Shown: positions 21,393-29,986, counted from the stretch's first letter. The stretch: DNA of 64,000 bases from Mycobacterium mantenii (GCF_010731775.1 NZ_AP022590.1:372001-436000), one strand, 5' to 3'. Notes: generated by a model not told the origin, from the sequence alone. Made by a program: numbers and translations.

Positions 21393-22478
21393 ATGCACGG
21401 GTCCACCTCCGCGGGTGCTTCGGCCGGGGTGGCTCACCTGGTGGATCGGCACCCGACGGCGTCGCCGGAGCGGCTGATCGCCCAATTGAGACCGCCGCCG
21501 ACGTTCGCCGACGTGAGCTTCGCGACCTATCAGCCCGATCCGGCGGAGCCGACGCAAAGCGCCGCGGTCGCGGCATGTCGGGACTTCTGCCGGCAGGCGG
21601 TCGAGCGCCGCGACGGGCGGCGAAAACTATTGGGAAGAAGGGAAATTCGGCCCGGCGTCGGGTTGTACCTGGACGGCGGGTTCGGGGTCGGCAAGACCCA
21701 CCTGCTGGCCTCCACCTACTACGAGCTGCCCGGTGATGGACCGGGTGGGTCACCGGATGGCCCGGCGCCCAAGGCATTCGCGACGTTCGGGGAGCTGACC
21801 CAGCTGGCCGGGGTGTTCGGGTTCGTCGAATGCGTCGACCTGCTGGCCAACTACACGGCGGTGTGCATCGACGAGTTCGAACTCGACGACCCGGGCAACA
21901 CCACGCTGATCTCGCGGCTGCTCTCGTCGCTGGTCGAGCGCGGGGTCTCGGTGGCCGCCACCTCCAACACGCTGCCCGAGCAGCTCGGCGAGGGCCGTTT
22001 TGCGGCACAAGATTTTCTGCGCGAAATCCACACGCTGGCAAGTATTTTCACGACAGTACGGATCGAGGGGCCCGACTACCGGCACCGCGGTCTGGCGCCG
22101 GCGCCGCGGCCGCTGTCCGACGACCAGGTGGCCGCGCGCGCCGCGCGGGTCGACGGCGCGACGCTGGACGATTTCGATGCGCTGTGCGCGCACCTGGCCA
22201 CCATGCACCCCTCGCGGTACCTGTCCCTGATCGAGGGGGTGCGGGCGGTGTTCTTGACCGGCGTGCACGGCATCGATGATCAGAACGTCGCGCTGCGGCT
22301 GGTGTCGCTGACCGATCGGCTCTACGACGCGGGCATTCCCGTGGTGGCCTCGGGTGCCAAGCTGGACACCATCTTCAGCGAGGAGATGCTGGCCGGGGGA
22401 TACCGAAAGAAGTATCTGCGGGCAACTTCCCGGCTGTTGGCGCTGACCGCGGCGGCTGACCCAGCTCGCGGATCATGA
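21393..22478 (+). CDS. AFG1/ZapE-family ATPase (Rv2670c-like)
   Basis: A 361-residue P-loop ATPase. Walker A is GGFGVGKTH (about residues 95-103) and Walker B is AVCIDEFELDD. ATSNTLPEQLGEGRF is the sensor-1 region, followed by the family's RFAAQDFLREIHTLA. ZapE proteins act at the division ring and AFG1 in protein quality control; the role in mycobacteria is undefined. TACAGT at 21382 sits 5 bases before the ATG, consistent with a leaderless mRNA. Its 3' end overlaps the convergent GNAT gene by about 100 bases. Confidence 0.88.
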   Translation: MHGSTSAGASAGVAHLVDRHPTASPERLIAQLRPPPTFADVSFATYQPDPAEPTQSAAVAACRDFCRQAVERRDGRRKLLGRREIRPGVGLYLDGGFGVGKTHLLASTYYELPGDGPGGSPDGPAPKAFATFGELTQLAGVFGFVECVDLLANYTAVCIDEFELDDPGNTTLISRLLSSLVERGVSVAATSNTLPEQLGEGRFAAQDFLREIHTLASIFTTVRIEGPDYRHRGLAPAPRPLSDDQVAARAARVDGATLDDFDALCAHLATMHPSRYLSLIEGVRAVFLTGVHGIDDQNVALRLVSLTDRLYDAGIPVVASGAKLDTIFSEEMLAGGYRKKYLRATSRLLALTAAADPARGS

Positions 22479-23004
22479 CGTAGTCGCTCTCGACGTCGGC
22501 ACCTAGCTGGAACGTCCTGGTGCCGTTGACGGTAAACCCACTTTTGAGGTAAAAGCGTTGTGCGCGTTGGTTCTCCTGGTTCACGCCCAGCCACACGCAG
22601 CGAACGCCCCAGTCGGCGGCGACGGCCAGGATGCGTTCCATCAGCGCCGCCGCGGCCCCGGTGGAGTGGCGGTCGAGCAGGACATACATCTTCGACAGCT
22701 CGGCCGCGGGCCGCGTCTGCACGGCTTGCTGGACGCCGACGTGGTCGGACACGCCGCGAACCAGCATGGCGTACCCGACGATGCGGCCGTCCTGGCGCGC
22801 GGTGACGATCGCCCGATCCGGATCGCTGAGATACTCGGCGAAGCGGGTGGCCGACAGATTGGCCTCGACGAACGCCGTGATGTTGCCCTCGGTCGTCGAG
22901 GCCGGACACGCCAACGAAAAGGTAAGGGCTGCAACGGCAGCCAGCTCTGGTGCGTCGCCGGAATCGGCCGGCGCGATATGCAACGTTCCTGTCAGAGGTT
23001 CCAC
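22375..23004 (-). CDS. GNAT-family N-acetyltransferase (Rv2669-like)
   Basis: A 209-residue protein if started at GTG 23004. A TTG at 22983, just after the upstream stop, is equally possible. The acetyl-CoA-binding beta-bulge and loop fall in SKMYVLLDRHSTGAAAALM. The C-terminal signature is WLGVNQENQRAQRFYLKSGF. The last 30 residues are low-complexity and overlap the end of the ATPase gene, so the functional domain probably ends near YVMIREL. The substrate is unknown. It follows the exported Rv2668-like gene. Confidence 0.8.
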   Translation of the reverse strand: MEPLTGTLHIAPADSGDAPELAAVAALTFSLACPASTTEGNITAFVEANLSATRFAEYLSDPDRAIVTARQDGRIVGYAMLVRGVSDHVGVQQAVQTRPAAELSKMYVLLDRHSTGAAAALMERILAVAADWGVRCVWLGVNQENQRAQRFYLKSGFTVNGTRTFQLGADVESDYVMIRELGQPPRSAPTAGKLPADTSFGIPRPASPR

Positions 23005-23531
23005 TGCGCGAGGTGGTAGCCCGTCTTCTTGTCCAGCAGGACGACGGTGGAGACCGGATCGCGGTACGCGTCCCAATACACCTCGCCGCGCACGATCGCT
23101 CCGTTCGGGGCGTTGACGAGCACGTTGTCCAGCGCGTCGGGTGCATCGGAGGCCCGCGGCTTGTAGGCGTCGGCGTTGGGGGTCACGCCGTTGAAATCCA
23201 TCACGGTCGCCATGACGTATGGATTGGGCACCCGGATCGCGCGAATGGTCACGTCGGCGCGCTCGACGGTGCTGCCCGGAAAGCCCTTGTAGGTGCCTTC
23301 GCGCGTGTAGCCGAATCCTGGCGGCGGGTCGCAGGCCGCCACGCCGCTCACGGTGACGTCGGCGATGAACGTGCCGTTGTCCACCCGCAACGTGTCACCG
23401 ATGTGGCCGATCGGCGCGTCCCCGGCCCACGCGCGGGGCATCGGAGCCGCGGCGACGCCGACGGCGGTGACGCCGGCAACGGCAACCAGGAAGGCGGACG
23501 CGACCATCAGCCAGCGGTGCATCTTCGCCAT
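22992..23531 (-). CDS. Exported protein (Rv2668-like)
   Basis: A 179-residue protein starting at ATG 23531, with GGAGG upstream. It has a classical signal peptide (hydrophobic MVASAFLVAVAGVTAVGVAAA, cleavage near AWAGDAP). The mature part is beta-rich with an Ig-like pattern (GDTLRVDNGTFIADVTVSGV) similar to small exported mycobacterial proteins with an MPT63-like sandwich. A single pair of acidic and cysteine residues is visible but no catalytic motif. Function unknown. Confidence 0.8.
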   Translation of the reverse strand: MAKMHRWLMVASAFLVAVAGVTAVGVAAAPMPRAWAGDAPIGHIGDTLRVDNGTFIADVTVSGVAACDPPPGFGYTREGTYKGFPGSTVERADVTIRAIRVPNPYVMATVMDFNGVTPNADAYKPRASDAPDALDNVLVNAPNGAIVRGEVYWDAYRDPVSTVVLLDKKTGYHLAQWNL

Positions 23532-23615
23532 GTGGTGCCTCCTTGGCGCCGTTGCAGGGGACCCTCGCATGATCGCACACGCGGCGACGTCGGAGGGAGG
23601 GGTCGGCGACACCGG

Positions 23616-24068
23616 TCAGCCGCCCGCGGCGGGGCCCGGGGCCGCCCTGTTGCCGCCGGCCAGGGATTGCAGCGCGGTGATCAGATCCGCCTCGACGCGG
23701 TCTTTGTCGACGCCGCATCGGCGCAGTGGCCCTTGGTCGGACGAGCCGCCCTCCAGCTCGAGCAGGACCAGCAGCTGGTGCTCGGTGCCGACATAGTTGT
23801 GGCCGAGCCGAAGTGCCTCGCGCACGCTCAGTTCGAGCGCCTTGCGCGCCCGCCCGTTGAACGGAATGAGCTGCGGCGGTTCGGCTTCCACGCGCAGCGC
23901 GGCGATCGCCGCGGTCGCGGCGACGCGCACCGCCTCGGTGTCGACCTTCTGCAGCCGCAGCAACACCGTCGCCAGGGCGGCCGCATCGCTGAGCACGCCG
24001 AGCAACAGGTGGTCCGGGGTGATCTCGGCGTTGCCCGCTTCGTGCGCGGCGTTCTGGGCCGCCAGCAC
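23616..24068 (-). CDS. clpC2: ClpC2-like Clp N-domain protein, N-terminally shortened
   Basis: A 150-residue protein from GTG 24068 containing one Clp repeat domain (ITPDHLLLGVLSDAAALA... LGHNYVGTEHQLLVLLELE). The M. tuberculosis counterpart is about 250 residues and has an N-terminal HTH-like half. Recognisable homology here continues upstream of the GTG only for about ten codons (VDTPRARGAV) and then stops, with no start codon in the remaining open frame. The gene appears to have lost its N-terminal half at a rearrangement breakpoint; whether the remnant is expressed is unclear. Confidence 0.65.
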   Translation of the reverse strand: MLAAQNAAHEAGNAEITPDHLLLGVLSDAAALATVLLRLQKVDTEAVRVAATAAIAALRVEAEPPQLIPFNGRARKALELSVREALRLGHNYVGTEHQLLVLLELEGGSSDQGPLRRCGVDKDRVEADLITALQSLAGGNRAAPGPAAGG

Positions 24069-24207
24069 CGCGCCCCGCGCCCGCGGGGTGTCAACCTTGG
24101 GTTGACGACTCCGCGGGGACTGGCCCGCACGGAAGTGACCGGCCGTACGAAGTCCGTCAAGGTTTGCTCCACGAGATGCGGAGCGTTCGCTTCTCTGTCA
24201 ATCTGAA

Positions 24208-24555
24208 ATGATGAAACTTCTTCTTATTGCGGCAGGCTTTGCCGCCGTAGTCGGAATGGCGGTGCCCGCGCACGCCGATGACACTGACGACGCATTCATC
24301 GCGTCACTGGATAAGGCCGGCATCACGTATTCCGATAGCGATCTGGCAGTCGGAGCGGGCAAATGGGTATGCAAGACGCTTCAGGGCCCCACCGCGATGT
24401 CGGATGTCGTCTCGACGCTGCAGTCCAAGAACTCCGACCTGACTGAGGACAAAGCCAACAAGTTCGCGGCCATCGCCGTCAGCACGTACTGCCCGTACAT
24501 GGCTTCGAGCACCACCTCGCCCAGCCCGAGCGTGACCACCACCAGTTCTAACTAG
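24208..24555 (+). CDS. DUF732 small secreted protein
   Basis: A 115-residue exported protein. The signal peptide (MKLLLIAAGFAAVVGMAVPAHA) is followed by the DUF732 core: an acidic FIASLDKAGITYSD start, a conserved cysteine in KWVCKTL and a second in STYCPYM. These two cysteines probably form a disulfide. The tail is Ser/Thr/Pro-rich and disordered. DUF732 proteins are abundant in mycobacteria and of unknown function. ATG 24208 is followed directly by a second ATG at 24211. Confidence 0.85.
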   Translation: MMKLLLIAAGFAAVVGMAVPAHADDTDDAFIASLDKAGITYSDSDLAVGAGKWVCKTLQGPTAMSDVVSTLQSKNSDLTEDKANKFAAIAVSTYCPYMASSTTSPSPSVTTTSSN

Positions 24556-24890
24556 CCCGGCCGCTCGCGGGCGATCGGTGTGCGGCGTATGTGATTTAGT
24601 TTTTACAATTCCATACATCGACGAAATCTCTCGATAACATTTCGTACTTAGCATGCCGCCGGACGGATATGGCCGACGCTGAGGTGAAATGGGATTCAAT
24701 TTGCTGAAGCGATAAAGTTTCCTGTTCGGGACGCGCACCCGACGCATTCAGATCCGCCATCTCGGGGCCCGACGGCGTTGCTGTGCACCGCGATCGTCCG
24801 GCACGCGACGGCGCCGAGCGGGTGAACGTTCACGTCCCGTTCGCCCGACGAGATGCCAATCTCCCGCGGGTTTGCGAGAATCACTGCGCT
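24556..24890. other. Intergenic stretch without a recognised feature
   Basis: A 335-base spacer between two DUF732 genes. It is less GC-rich than its surroundings around 24600-24720 and contains no credible gene, tRNA or clear terminator. It may hold the promoter of the second DUF732 gene, but no convincing -35/-10 pair was found. Confidence 0.5.
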
Positions 24891-25235
24891 ATGCGATTTC
24901 TCCTCGGGCTGACCAGCCTCGCAACCATGATCATCCTGGCGGGACCCGCGCACGCGGACATCGACAACGATCAGGACTTCCTCAAAGACCTCCGCGACGC
25001 CGGCCTCACCTATCAGGACGGCGGCAACGCGATCACCATCGGCAAGTCGGTGTGCGAACTGCTCGACGACGGCCAGTCCGACGCGAAGATCGTGACCGAC
25101 CTGCGCAACCAGAATCCGGACTTCCAGGGCGCGGCCGCGGCCAAGTTCACCTACCTCTCGGCCGCCCATTACTGCCCGAAGTACATCACCGGCGAGGACC
25201 GCGGTCCGAAGCCGGACGGTGCCACCGGCAACTGA
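24891..25235 (+). CDS. DUF732 small secreted protein
   Basis: A 114-residue exported protein starting at ATG 24891. Signal peptide MRFLLGLTSLATMIILAGPAHA, then the DUF732 core with DFLKDLRDAGLTYQDGG, cysteine in KSVCELLDDG and cysteine in AHYCPKY. It is closely related to the gene 336 bases upstream, so the pair is probably a tandem duplication that has diverged. Function unknown. Confidence 0.88.
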   Translation: MRFLLGLTSLATMIILAGPAHADIDNDQDFLKDLRDAGLTYQDGGNAITIGKSVCELLDDGQSDAKIVTDLRNQNPDFQGAAAAKFTYLSAAHYCPKYITGEDRGPKPDGATGN

Positions 25236-25264
25236 GCTGACTCGGGCCGCAATAGGCTGGGCCC

Positions 25265-26236
25265 GTGCGCGTCGATCCCGGACCGCTGACATGGGACGCG
25301 GCCGTCCAGACTTGGCATCTCGACCTGGTCTCCGCGGCCGTCGTCGCGGCGCTCGCCGCCGGATACTGCTGGCGCTACCGGCGCGCCCGTGCCGCCGCGG
25401 GCGCGGTCCGCGCCGCGAACGCCGCCTGCTTCGGCGTGGGCATGCTGGTGTGGCTGCTGGCCACCATCAGCGCGATCGGCGCCTACGCCTACGTCCTGTT
25501 CTGGGTGCGTGCGCTGCAGGTGTTGCTGCTGCTTTACGTCGTGCCGTTCTTCATCGCGCAGGCCAAGCCGGTCACCGTCTTTCGCGACGCCGTGGGACCG
25601 GTGGCCCGCGACCGTATCGACCGGATGTTGGCGAGCCGGTTCGCCCGCGTGCTCGTTCATCCGGCAACCACGTCGGTGGCGATGCTCGCCACGCCGTGGT
25701 TGCTTTATCTGACCCCATGGTATGCCGCGGCCCTGCAGAGCGAGTGGATCGGAGCGCCGACCCGAATCCTGTTGGTGGCCTTGGGCTTTGGATACTTCTA
25801 CGCTCGATTGCAAGAAGATCCCGTTCCCCGCAGGTATCCGCAGTCGATCTCGTTGCTGATCACGGTCGCCGAGGCGCTCGGCGACGGTGTCTTGGGGCTG
25901 GTCATCTGGCAGGGCCCGCTTATCGCAATGGCGTATTACGCTGCGCTGCATAGGTCTTGGGGTCCCGATCCGCGCCTCGACCAGACGATCGGTGCCGGCG
26001 TGTTATGGATCCTCGGTGACCTGGTCGGGTGGCCGTTTGTGCTGCTGCTGATGCGCGCGCTGTCCCGCGACGAGAAGGCACACGCGGTCGCCGTCGATGC
26101 CGAGTTGGACCAGGCCGAGTCGGCGGCAAAGGCGCGCGGCGCCGAGAGCGAAGGCGCCGAGGGTCAGCCCCCCACGCCGTCGGGCCTGTGGTGGGAGAAC
26201 GACCCGGAGCTGCGGGAGCGGTTCCGCCGCGGCTGA
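25265..26236 (+). CDS. CtaG-type (caa3) cytochrome c oxidase assembly membrane protein
   Basis: A 323-residue protein with about seven hydrophobic helices. The family pattern is visible: WHLDLVSAAVVAALAAGY, the long helix ending LWVRALQVLLLLYVVP, and GPLIAMAYYAALHRSWG followed by a final helix. Members assist copper delivery or assembly of haem-copper oxidases at the membrane. The C-terminal 60 residues are charged and cytosolic. TAGGCT at 25253 lies 6 bases before GTG 25265, consistent with leaderless expression. Confidence 0.82.
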   Translation: MRVDPGPLTWDAAVQTWHLDLVSAAVVAALAAGYCWRYRRARAAAGAVRAANAACFGVGMLVWLLATISAIGAYAYVLFWVRALQVLLLLYVVPFFIAQAKPVTVFRDAVGPVARDRIDRMLASRFARVLVHPATTSVAMLATPWLLYLTPWYAAALQSEWIGAPTRILLVALGFGYFYARLQEDPVPRRYPQSISLLITVAEALGDGVLGLVIWQGPLIAMAYYAALHRSWGPDPRLDQTIGAGVLWILGDLVGWPFVLLLMRALSRDEKAHAVAVDAELDQAESAAKARGAESEGAEGQPPTPSGLWWENDPELRERFRRG

Positions 26237-26273
26237 CGCCCGGTCGGTGGTCCGGCCGTGCTGCGCGGATCCC

Positions 26274-26486
26274 CTACTTGTCCTGTTGCTGGTTGGACGG
26301 GCCATCGCGCCACGGGCGCGGGCTCTTCGGCAGAATCATGAACGCCACGGGCAGGCGTACCAGCGCGTCGCGGGCGGCGACCTCGAGGAACACGATCTCC
26401 ATCTCCAGCCGGTTCAGAGGCCGCGTCTCCATCATGAAACGCGTCCGCAAGTAGCGGGGGGTCCTCAGCCACTCGACCACATTCAT
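26274..26486 (-). CDS. Small conserved hypothetical protein
   Basis: A 70-residue protein beginning MNVVEWLRTPRYLRTRF, rich in arginine and aromatic residues in the first half, with a hydrophobic middle (EIVFLEVAARDALVRLPVAFMIL). It is likely a membrane-associated small protein. No family could be named. It lies convergent with the CtaG-type gene. The coding call rests on composition and an ATG placed at the start of the ordered region. Confidence 0.5.
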   Translation of the reverse strand: MNVVEWLRTPRYLRTRFMMETRPLNRLEMEIVFLEVAARDALVRLPVAFMILPKSPRPWRDGPSNQQQDK

Positions 26487-26602
26487 GACCGCGACTCTAC
26501 CCCTCTAGCGGAAATAGTTGGTTTGCACAATGTTTCAAGGCCACCTTCGAGGCCGCGGCCGAAACCGCTGTGCTGGTATCGGCCATCGGGGTCCCGTCGG
26601 GG

Positions 26603-27409
26603 TCAGCCGACGTGCGGCTGATCGGCTTGGTTTTCGGCCGTTACTCGCCGTTTCTGTTCCGCGATCACCTGGTTGAGGTATTCGGCTTTGGCGCAGCCGT
26701 AGTACGCCGCGAACTGCAGCGCAAGTTCGTCCATCTCCTCGAAGGAGACGTCGCCACTTTTCAGCGCCGCGTACACGTGCGACATGATCGGGATTTCGGC
26801 ATCCTGGAAGGCCACGCAGGCGACGGTGATCAGCCGGCGTTCCTTCATCCCCAAGCCGGGGCGTAACCACATCTCGCCGAAGACGAAGTTCAGAATGCCG
26901 GCACCCGAATACGGGTTGTCACGCATCGGCGCGAACGGCAGGCAGTTGATCTCTTTGAACGATTCCTCGCCGCCTTGCAACCGCAGCTCGGGGTCGCTGG
27001 CGGTGACCAGTGGCAGCAATGGTTCCGGTGCAGGGGGCGGCTCGCCGCGCGCCTGGGCGATCTTGGCCCATTCCAGGTCCACTGCGATGTTGAACCGGGA
27101 CGCCTTCGGCCAGCCTGCGTAGACGGCGAAATGCAGTACGGCTTCCCGCATTTCGGTGATGGTGAGGTCACCGCTGTTGAGCGCGGCGTAGACGTGCTGC
27201 TCGAGCGGGGCCTGCGCGTCGGCGGCCGCGACACATGCCAGGGTGACGAACCGTCGATGGCGGCGGCTGAGCCCGGGCCGTGACCACACCTCGGCGAAGA
27301 CGAAGTCGATCAACCCGCCCGCGTACGGGCTGTCGCCGTCGGGCGGGTCGATCGTCATCACTTCGGCGAACGTGCGCATCCCGCGGTCATGTCGCGCGCC
27401 GTCGCCCAT
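26603..27409 (-). CDS. Tandem carboxymuconolactone decarboxylase-like protein
   Basis: A 268-residue protein made of two CMD/AhpD-like repeats: GLIDFVFAEVWSRPGLSRRHRRFVTLACVA and GILNFVFGEMWLRPGLGMKERRLITVACVA. The CxxC of peroxidase-type AhpD proteins is absent, so a ring-decarboxylase-like or structural role is more likely. ATG 27409 has GAGGG five bases upstream and begins 7 bases after the SDR stop, so it is in the same TetR-controlled operon. Confidence 0.85.
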   Translation of the reverse strand: MGDGARHDRGMRTFAEVMTIDPPDGDSPYAGGLIDFVFAEVWSRPGLSRRHRRFVTLACVAAADAQAPLEQHVYAALNSGDLTITEMREAVLHFAVYAGWPKASRFNIAVDLEWAKIAQARGEPPPAPEPLLPLVTASDPELRLQGGEESFKEINCLPFAPMRDNPYSGAGILNFVFGEMWLRPGLGMKERRLITVACVAFQDAEIPIMSHVYAALKSGDVSFEEMDELALQFAAYYGCAKAEYLNQVIAEQKRRVTAENQADQPHVG

Positions 27410-27416
27410 CGAACCC

Positions 27417-28238
27417 TCAGCGGATGGTGACACCGGCGTCGACTTTCAGTTCGAGCCCTGTGACGTAACGGGATTCATCGGAGATGAGGTAGAGCACCGC
27501 GTTGCTCACGTCGGACGCTTCGATCAGCGGCGCGGGCAGCGCGTTCAGGAAGATCGGCACCAGGTCGGGCCGCTGCTCGGCGATCAACGTGTGCATGCTC
27601 GGCGGTGCCATTCCGGTGGCCACCCCGGTGGGGTGCACGGTGTTGACGCGAATGTTCTGCGCGGCAAGCTCGTTGGCCAGCGCCAAGGTCATTCCCACGA
27701 TGCCGTGCTTGGAGGCCGTATAGGGCACGTGCAGCGGAGTGCCCTTGATGCCGGCCGACGAGCTGATGTTGACCAGGCTTCCGCCGCCGCGGGTGACCAG
27801 GTGGGGGAGTGCGGCCGCGCAGGTGTTCCAGGCGCCGATGAGGTTGACGTCCAGGACCAGCCGCCACTGCTCGGCGGTGGTGGTGTCCCAGGTGCCGACG
27901 GTGAGCACGCCGGCGTTGGCAACCGCGCCATCGAGTCCACCGAGTTCGTCGACGGCCGCGTCGACCGCGAACTTCATGGCCGCCTCGTCGCGCACGTCGA
28001 CGACTTTGGTGACGGCACGCCGGCCCTGCTTCTCCACCAGCTGTGCGGTCTCGTTCAGGTCGTCTTCGGTGGCCAGCGGGTACTCCAAACCCGCTGGCGT
28101 GGAGCAGATATCCACCAGGATGCAGTCGGCGCCCTCTCCGGCCAGCCGCACCGCGTGCGAGCGTCCCATGCCGCGCGCGGCCCCGGTGATCAAGACCCGT
28201 TTGCCCGCGACCCGGCCCGTGGCGTTGTTCGTTGTCAT
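27417..28238 (-). CDS. Mycofactocin-type short-chain dehydrogenase
   Basis: A 273-residue SDR. The NAD-binding motif is GAARGMGRS. The extended insertion typical of the mycofactocin-coupled SDR family is present (YPLATEDDLNETAQLVEKQG). The active site is SSSAGIKG...YTASKHG, with serine, tyrosine and lysine. These enzymes hold NAD tightly and recycle it through mycofactocin. ATG 28238 was chosen over the frame start at 28283. It diverges from a TetR gene with operators between them. Confidence 0.88.
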   Translation of the reverse strand: MTTNNATGRVAGKRVLITGAARGMGRSHAVRLAGEGADCILVDICSTPAGLEYPLATEDDLNETAQLVEKQGRRAVTKVVDVRDEAAMKFAVDAAVDELGGLDGAVANAGVLTVGTWDTTTAEQWRLVLDVNLIGAWNTCAAALPHLVTRGGGSLVNISSSAGIKGTPLHVPYTASKHGIVGMTLALANELAAQNIRVNTVHPTGVATGMAPPSMHTLIAEQRPDLVPIFLNALPAPLIEASDVSNAVLYLISDESRYVTGLELKVDAGVTIR

Positions 28239-28310
28239 CGGCGTATCAAACCTTGTTGCAGAAGCCACCGTGCACTTCCTCATTTCTTGTTGATCAGCCC
28301 AGATCAGGGA

Positions 28311-28327
28311 GAGTAACGCCGTTACTC
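28311..28327. promoter_or_regulatory. Palindromic operator 1 (GAGTAAC-GCC-GTTACTC)
   Basis: A perfect 7+3+7 inverted repeat in the divergent spacer between the SDR and the TetR gene. It shares the core GTAAC-N3-GTTAC with the second site 26 bases away, centre to centre. This is the usual size and layout of a TetR-family dimer site. Confidence 0.7.
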
Positions 28328-28338
28328 ACGTCCGCACA

Positions 28339-28351
28339 GTAACATGGTTAC
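28339..28351. promoter_or_regulatory. Palindromic operator 2 (GTAAC-ATG-GTTAC)
   Basis: A perfect 5+3+5 inverted repeat whose central ATG is the proposed start codon of the TetR gene. It has the same core as operator 1. Binding here would directly block the regulator's own transcription or translation start, implying autorepression. Confidence 0.65.
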
Positions 28352-28976
28352 CGTGAAGGCGACAGGGGCCGGGCCGGTGGCCGTGAACGGCACTTCCGGG
28401 CGGCGGGCCGATCCGATCCTGGACATCGTGGTCGAGATGCTCGATCGCGAGGGCTATGAGGCCGTTCAGCTGCGCGAGGTGGCCCGACGGGCCCGCGTAT
28501 CCCTGGCGACGATCTACAAGCGGTATCGCACGCGCGACGAACTCATCGTCGCGGCACTCGACGAATGGATGGACGCCAATCGCTATGCGGGGTTGCCCTC
28601 GCTGATCGGCGACTTGCCCGGCGAGTCGATGTATGTGGACCTGATGCACGTGATGAGGACCATCTTCGAGCCGTGGGAACGGCATCCGTTGATGCTGCGC
28701 TCCTATTTCCAGGCGCGATCGGGGCCCGGTGGCAAGCGCCTCATCCAGCGCGGCGTGGACGCGGTCGTCCCCGTCGCCAAAGCCGTTCTGGCGCAGGCGG
28801 AGCCGGGATTCGCCAATGACCTCGAGCTCATCCTCACGGGCGTCGTCTACGGGCTGCTCACCCAGTTCTCCCAAGGGGAGATCGAGGTCACCGACATCGT
28901 GCCGGGTATCGAGCGCACGGTGTTCTGGCTGACCGCCGCGTATGAGAATGGGTCCGCCCGGCTGGCGCAAGGCTGA
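28344..28976 (+). CDS. TetR-family transcriptional regulator
   Basis: A 210-residue repressor. The N-terminal HTH is LREVARRARVSLATIYKRYRTRDELIVAAL. The C-terminal ligand-binding domain is helical with an HMRTIFEPWERHPLMLRSYF segment. It diverges from the SDR/CMD operon and two matching palindromes lie in the spacer, one over its own start. It most likely represses both directions until a substrate-like ligand binds. GTG 28353 is an alternative start outside the palindrome. Confidence 0.88.
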   Translation: MVTVKATGAGPVAVNGTSGRRADPILDIVVEMLDREGYEAVQLREVARRARVSLATIYKRYRTRDELIVAALDEWMDANRYAGLPSLIGDLPGESMYVDLMHVMRTIFEPWERHPLMLRSYFQARSGPGGKRLIQRGVDAVVPVAKAVLAQAEPGFANDLELILTGVVYGLLTQFSQGEIEVTDIVPGIERTVFWLTAAYENGSARLAQG

Positions 28977-29119
28977 GTCGAAGGCGGGCACTAGTCGCCC
29001 AAAAACCCGATTATTCAGCTCTTTATAAGCTGCTTGTTCCCGGCGATCCCTATTGTTCGTCTTCATGCCGCTATGGGTCGACGGCATCGTGACCGCGAAC
29101 AAGAAAGGAACCGCCTCAC

Positions 29120-29464
29120 ATGCCCTCACCTCGCTGGCTTGCCGCATTGGCCGTCCCCGTTATGGCGGGCGCTGCCCTTGTCACTAGCGCCGTTGCGATT
29201 GCCGATCCGCTCGATGCCACTTACCTGGCTCAATTGCGTGCCGCCGGGTTCAGCTGGCCGCCCGAACACGACTCCGCCCTCACCGGCATGGGTCGGCTGA
29301 TCTGCGACGACATCGGCTGGGGTTGGACGTACGACCAGATCGCCCAGAGCATCCACCAAACGTTGGACCCGCGGAACGTGACCTTCGGAGATATCGGATC
29401 GATGGTGAGCCTTGCGCATTCGACCTACTGCCCGCTTCAGCAGTGCTGGTCGACGCACTGCTGA
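29120..29464 (+). CDS. DUF732 small secreted protein
   Basis: A 114-residue exported protein with AAGGAA upstream of ATG 29120. Signal peptide ends AVAIADPLD. The DUF732 core follows (YLAQLRAAGFSWPPEHDSALTGMGRLIC) with the second conserved cysteine in STYCPLQQCW. It has two extra cysteines at the C-terminus, unlike the two members near 24.5 kb. Function unknown. Confidence 0.85.
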   Translation: MPSPRWLAALAVPVMAGAALVTSAVAIADPLDATYLAQLRAAGFSWPPEHDSALTGMGRLICDDIGWGWTYDQIAQSIHQTLDPRNVTFGDIGSMVSLAHSTYCPLQQCWSTHC

Positions 29465-29499
29465 TCGCAGCGAAACCCGCTGTGCCGCACCAGCTCCAC

Positions 29500-29865
29500 T
29501 TACATGAGCGGCGGACCCGGCAGCAGCCAGATCACCGAGGGGTCGATGTCGTCCTTGTATTGCGGACAATAGGTGGCAATGGACAGCCCGACGAAGTAGG
29601 CCGACTGCTTGACGGAGAGGGGTGTTTGCCTCGCCAACTGGATGGCCAGCACCGATGCGTTCGGGTTTGCTGCGATGCTGGTGCAAATCGTGCGGGCCTT
29701 CGCAATCGCATCGCTGTTGTCGGGGATGCTGATTCCGCCCTTGGACAGGCCCGCGATGAATGCGTCGTCGGACTCATCCGCCAAGGCCGGCGTTGCGAAG
29801 GCCAGCGCGACGGTGCACAGCAACATCGCGCAGGCGGCCGGCCACTTCCCAGGACCAACCCTCAT
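29500..29865 (-). CDS. DUF732 small secreted protein
   Basis: A 121-residue exported protein, convergent with the previous DUF732 gene. Signal peptide ends TPALADESDD. Core FIAGLSKGGISIPDNSDAIAKARTIC and the second cysteine ATYCPQYKDD match DUF732. The C-terminus is hydrophobic and proline-rich (WLLPGPPLM). Function unknown. Confidence 0.85.
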   Translation of the reverse strand: MRVGPGKWPAACAMLLCTVALAFATPALADESDDAFIAGLSKGGISIPDNSDAIAKARTICTSIAANPNASVLAIQLARQTPLSVKQSAYFVGLSIATYCPQYKDDIDPSVIWLLPGPPLM

Positions 29866-29986
29866 CCGAGTCGTGGCCTCCCCTCTGTGAGCGGGCCGAT
29901 CGGCGTGCGGTCAAGGACGACTTCTATGAACGATAGTCGAAATCGCGATGCCCTTCTCGCGGAGCGCTCGGGCGTCGCCCACGCCG

